NCBI RefSeq assembly: GCF_014196715.1 | Contig: NZ_JACIEF010000002.1 | Location: 1,239,574-1,303,573, forward strand | Reading direction: 5' to 3' | Length of the DNA stretch: 64,000 bases | Origin: Pedobacter zeae | GTDB lineage: Bacteria > Bacteroidota > Bacteroidia > Sphingobacteriales > Sphingobacteriaceae | In this document: positions 61,601 to 64,000 of the stretch, piece by piece | Position numbering within the stretch: position 1 is the first letter of the stretch | Layout: every line of letters starts with the position of its first letter | Notes under the pieces: model-generated | What the model saw: only the letters and a program-made list of their open reading frames with translations | Database searches by the model: none | What the model was told of the DNA's origin: nothing | Program-made: the position numbers and the translations under genes

Positions 61601-64000
61601 GAACCGTTACAGGCTTTGTAAACGGTGAAAATATTGGAACTGCGACCACGGGAACACTTAGTTTTACCACTGCGGCTACCATCAGTAGTGCAGTGGGTTC
61701 ATTTGCTGTAAACGGAACCGGTTTAACCGCAGTTAACTATAATTTTCTGCAGGCGACGGGTAACCAGACGGCTTTAACCATTACAAAAAGGCCGGTTACT
61801 GTAACGCCCAATACCGGCCAATCTAAAATTTACGGCAACGCTGATCCGGCTTTAAGCTATACAATTGGGGGCTCAGGCCTGTATGCTACAGATGGGTTAA
61901 CAGGATTGTTAAGCCGCGCGGTTGGAGAAAGTGTGGGTTCTTATGCTATTACACAAGGTACACTTGCCGCAAGCAGTAATTACTTGCTTACTTTTACACC
62001 AGGTAAAACATTTGACATCGTACCCAAAACGATTACGGTAACCGCAGCAGCAAAAAGTAAAACTTACGGCGATGCTGATCCTGCGCTGACTTATACATTT
62101 GCCCCGGCATTGGTAACGGGTGATAGTTTCATCGGCATATTGACCAGAACCGTTGGCGAAAACGTAGGTACTTATCCGATCAACCAGGGTACGTTAGCTC
62201 TGAATGCGAACTATACCTTAACTTATGTGGGTGCAGATTTAACCATCGATAAGAAAACGGTAACCGTAACCGCAGCAGCGAAAAGTAAAACTTACGGCGA
62301 TGCTGATCCGGCACTGACTTATACTTTTGCCCCGGCATTGGTAACGGGTGATACTTTTACAGGAAGCCTGACCAGAGCTGTTGGCGAAAACATAGGTACT
62401 TATCCGATCAACCAGGGTACGCTGGCTTTAAACAGCAACTATACCTTAACTTATGTAGCTGCAGATTTAACCATTGGCAAGAAAACAGTAACCGTAACCG
62501 CGGCAGCGAAAAGTAAAACTTATGGCGATGCTGATCCTGTGCTGACTTATACTTTTGCCCCGGCATTGGTAACAGGTGATACTTTTACAGGAAGCCTGAC
62601 CAGAGCCGTTGGCGAAAACATAGGTACTTATCCGATCAACCAGGGTACGTTAGTGCTGAATGCGAACTATACCTTAACTTATGTGGCTGCAGATTTAACC
62701 ATTGGCAAGAAAACAGTAACCGTAACTGCTGCTGCGAAAAGTAAAACTTATGGCGATGCTGATCCGGCACTGACTTATACATTTGCCCCGGCACTGGTAG
62801 CTGGTGATACTTTTACAGGAAGCCTGACAAGAGTACCTGGCGAAAACGTAGATACTTATCCGATCAACCAGGGTACGTTAGCGCTGAATGCGAACTATAC
62901 CTTAACTTATGTAGGTGCAGATTTAACCATTGGCAAGAAAACGGTAACCGTAACCGCAGCAGCGAAAAGTAAAACTTACGGCGATGCTGATCCTGCGCTG
63001 ACTTATACTTTTGCCCCAGCATTGGTAACGGGTGATACTTTTACAGGAAGCCTGACCAGAGCTGTTGGCGAAAACATAGGTACTTATCCGATCAACCAGG
63101 GTACGCTGGCTTTAAACAGCAACTATACCTTAACTTATGTAGGTGCAGATTTAACCATTGGCAAGAAAACAGTAACCGTAACCGCGGCAGCGAAAAGTAA
63201 AACTTATGGCGATGCTGATCCTGCGCTGACTTATACTTTTGCCCCGGCATTGGTAACAGGTGATACTTTTACAGGAAGCCTGACCAGAGCCGTTGGCGAA
63301 AACATAGGTACTTATTCGATCAACCAGGGTACGTTAGTGCTGAATGCGAACTATACCTTAACTTATGTGGGTGCAGATTTAACCATTGGCAAGAAAACAG
63401 TAACCGTAACTGCTGCTGCGAAAAGCAAAACCTATGGCGATGCTGATCCGGCACTGACTTATACATTTGCCCCGGCACTGGTAACGGGTGATAGCTTCAC
63501 CGGCACATTGACCAGAACCGTTGGTGAAAACGTAGGCACTTATCCAATCAACCAGGGTACGTTAGCGCTGAATGCGAACTATACCTTAACTTATGTGGGT
63601 GCAGATTTAACCATTGGCAAGAAAACAGTAACGGTAACCGCAGCAGCGAAAAGCAAGACCTATGGCGATGCTGATCCTGCGCTAACTTATACTTTTGCCC
63701 CGGCACTGGTAACGGGTGATACTTTCACAGGTGCATTGACCAGAACCGTTGGCGAAAACGTAGGTACTTATCCGATCAACCAGGGTACGCTGGCTTTAAA
63801 CAGCAACTATACCTTAACTTACGTGGGTGCAGATTTAACCATTGGCAAGAAAACGGTAACCGTAACGGCGGCAGCGAAAAGCAAAACCTATGGCGATGCT
63901 GATCCTGCGCTAACTTATACATTTGCCCCGGCATTGGTAACGGGTGATAGTTTCACCGGTGCATTGACCAGAGCCGTTGGTGAAAACGTAGGTACTTATC
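58627..64000 (+). CDS. Very large secreted surface protein with Ig-like and MBG repeats (3' end missing)
   Basis: The frame is open from ATG 58627 to the window edge, at least 1791 residues. A signal peptide (MKKRYYLLMLFLVFTVTLHA) precedes a lectin- or CBM-like beta domain (to about 195) and a Big-like Ig domain (about 198-280, PVIVTPANGSVVATTTPTYS). Next come FSEPV-type domains, three repeats of about 123 residues (starting near 59812, 60181 and 60550), another FSEPV domain, and a diverged MBG segment (from about 61540). The last part is an array of 76-residue MBG repeats (from 62024). Such proteins in Bacteroidota are often exported by the type IX system and act in adhesion or gliding; the C-terminal sorting domain would lie outside the window. 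Confidence 0.9.
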   Translation, partial: MKKRYYLLMLFLVFTVTLHAQSTTETFETESHGSTSFTDNGVVFNIVSHVGIFDIQGNYPGTGWSGTANDNRYIDNSGTGAVASSASFSIKTTSNLFKVNRFWIFLSNTSLQQNVLGTLTVTGKLSGVTKFTQTKTTGFATSLGTTNGYTLIDLTNLNGQNYSNIIIDEMQVTLGGAYVYAGLDAFNWVKVTTSQTAAPVIVTPANGSVVATTTPTYSGTADANATVKVYVDGSALSTTATAAAGGAWSLAQPTTLGQGPHTVYATAQVSGNSVSPNSNTNTFTIDTTSPTVVVTSSAGGSGGSTPNSPIPFTVTFSEPVTNFVAGDITAGNATINGFSGSGDTYTFNAVPAASGTVTINIAANAAQDLAGNGNAASAQFQINYTPVVSGPTITGLSSTAANATYGVGNTLDLTIDFSNPVTVTGTPQLTLETGSIDRVVNYISGSGSGTLVFSYTVQAGDVSADLDYAGTTALNLNGGTIKDGSGNNAILTLPAPGAAGSLGANKNIIIDGILPTVSSVNSANANGTYKLGDVIAVTVNFSEPVSVTGTPQLVLETGVVDRTVSYSSGSGTSALTFNYTVQAGDISSDLDYSTTGALSLNGGTIRDVAGNNTVLTLATPGAAGSLGANKNIVVDGIAPVVSNVNASTANGLYKIGDVISITATFSEPVTVTGTPQLSLETGAIDRLAAYSSGSGTNSLTFNYTVQPGDLSADLDYAGTAALALNGGTIKDAAGNNAPLTLASPGAAGSLGANKAIIIDGVLPTVTITSTASGSTGISPIPFTITFSEPVTGFSLTGITATNATLGNFAGSGTTYTFNAIPVANGTVTINVPANQASDPAGNGNAAATQFSISYVESKLITASAANFPSALNTVYGTASTSTSITLFGSGLSAGIVATPSSTANFEVSANNITYGNTATIGTSGTVSGTLYVRLKATAAANTNISGSVTLSSPGANSPVITIPASAVDKATLTYEADVKSKIYGDAVPALTGTVTGFVNGENIGTATTGTLSFTTAATISSAVGSFAVNGTGLTAVNYNFLQATGNQTALTITKRPVTVTPNTGQSKIYGNADPALSYTIGGSGLYATDGLTGLLSRAVGESVGSYAITQGTLAASSNYLLTFTPGKTFDIVPKTITVTAAAKSKTYGDADPALTYTFAPALVTGDSFIGILTRTVGENVGTYPINQGTLALNANYTLTYVGADLTIDKKTVTVTAAAKSKTYGDADPALTYTFAPALVTGDTFTGSLTRAVGENIGTYPINQGTLALNSNYTLTYVAADLTIGKKTVTVTAAAKSKTYGDADPVLTYTFAPALVTGDTFTGSLTRAVGENIGTYPINQGTLVLNANYTLTYVAADLTIGKKTVTVTAAAKSKTYGDADPALTYTFAPALVAGDTFTGSLTRVPGENVDTYPINQGTLALNANYTLTYVGADLTIGKKTVTVTAAAKSKTYGDADPALTYTFAPALVTGDTFTGSLTRAVGENIGTYPINQGTLALNSNYTLTYVGADLTIGKKTVTVTAAAKSKTYGDADPALTYTFAPALVTGDTFTGSLTRAVGENIGTYSINQGTLVLNANYTLTYVGADLTIGKKTVTVTAAAKSKTYGDADPALTYTFAPALVTGDSFTGTLTRTVGENVGTYPINQGTLALNANYTLTYVGADLTIGKKTVTVTAAAKSKTYGDADPALTYTFAPALVTGDTFTGALTRTVGENVGTYPINQGTLALNSNYTLTYVGADLTIGKKTVTVTAAAKSKTYGDADPALTYTFAPALVTGDSFTGALTRAVGENVGTY
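62024..64000 (+). repeat. 228-bp tandem repeats encoding 76-residue MBG domains
   Basis: The landmark encoding SKTYGDADP recurs at exactly 228-bp spacing (first ACT at 62062, then 62290, 62518, 62746, 62974, 63202, 63430, 63658, 63886). Nine units are visible, the last cut by the window end. Units are nearly identical in DNA, including silent positions, which suggests recent expansion or gene conversion. Landmarks in each unit are TVTAAAKSKTYGDADPALTY, FAPALVTGD and YPINQGTLALN. Confidence 0.95.

Overview
The window is Bacteroidota chromosomal DNA, most likely family Sphingobacteriaceae (Pedobacter-like). Support for this comes from TonB-dependent receptors with carboxypeptidase-like N-terminal domains, lipoproteins with the SCKK/ACKK lipobox context, a type III glutamine synthetase, promoters of the TTG-N19-TAnnTTTG type, weak Shine-Dalgarno signals, and many intergenic low-complexity repeats. 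The genus is inferred from overall resemblance, not from a search.

Positions 1-14219 are mostly housekeeping: a YciO/Sua5-type protein, an FMN glutamate synthase-like protein, a BtrH-like protein, asparaginyl-tRNA synthetase, the ATP-grasp / alpha-E / transglutaminase trio, ferritin, a metallo-beta-lactamase-fold hydrolase and dihydrolipoyl dehydrogenase. Tandem low-complexity DNA lies between several of them, and an orphan promoter-terminator pair near 9.7 kb may make a small RNA.

Positions 14894-24345 hold an Oar-like TonB-dependent receptor, two different exported zinc metalloproteases, a 93-residue protein, a c-type cytochrome and purM. Between the receptor and purM are two chimeric scars. 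Each joins a decayed 3' end of purM to a decayed 3' end of the receptor, as expected if the receptor-to-purM interval was tandemly amplified and then thinned. The two proteases share a nearly identical leader of about 290 bp although their mature parts differ.

Positions 24355-37632 carry three direct copies of a noncoding repeat of about 395 bp, glutamine synthetase III, a TonB energy transducer, a small lipoprotein, purL (with a palindromic repeat read in frame near its N-terminus), a VOC protein, a tRNA methyltransferase, a phosphoesterase, fructose-1,6-bisphosphatase and RNase HI.

From tRNA-His (37807-37881) to about 52.35 kb the sequence looks like an accessory island at a tRNA gene. Three decayed C-terminal ends of serine recombinases lie at 37.9-38.05, 42.97-43.35 and 52.15-52.35 kb, all in the same orientation. 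They divide it into two modules: (a) an aspartyl-protease / sigma / anti-sigma / serine-hydrolase operon; (b) a small-peptide (RiPP-like) locus, an Mg-type P-ATPase with a lipoprotein, a two-component system and a possible two-gene toxin-antitoxin-like pair.

Positions 52490-64000 contain an MFS efflux pump, a siderophore-type TonB receptor with its PepSY partner, and the 5' part of a very large secreted surface protein. That protein ends, as far as the window shows, in at least nine nearly identical 76-residue MBG-type repeats and runs off the window edge.
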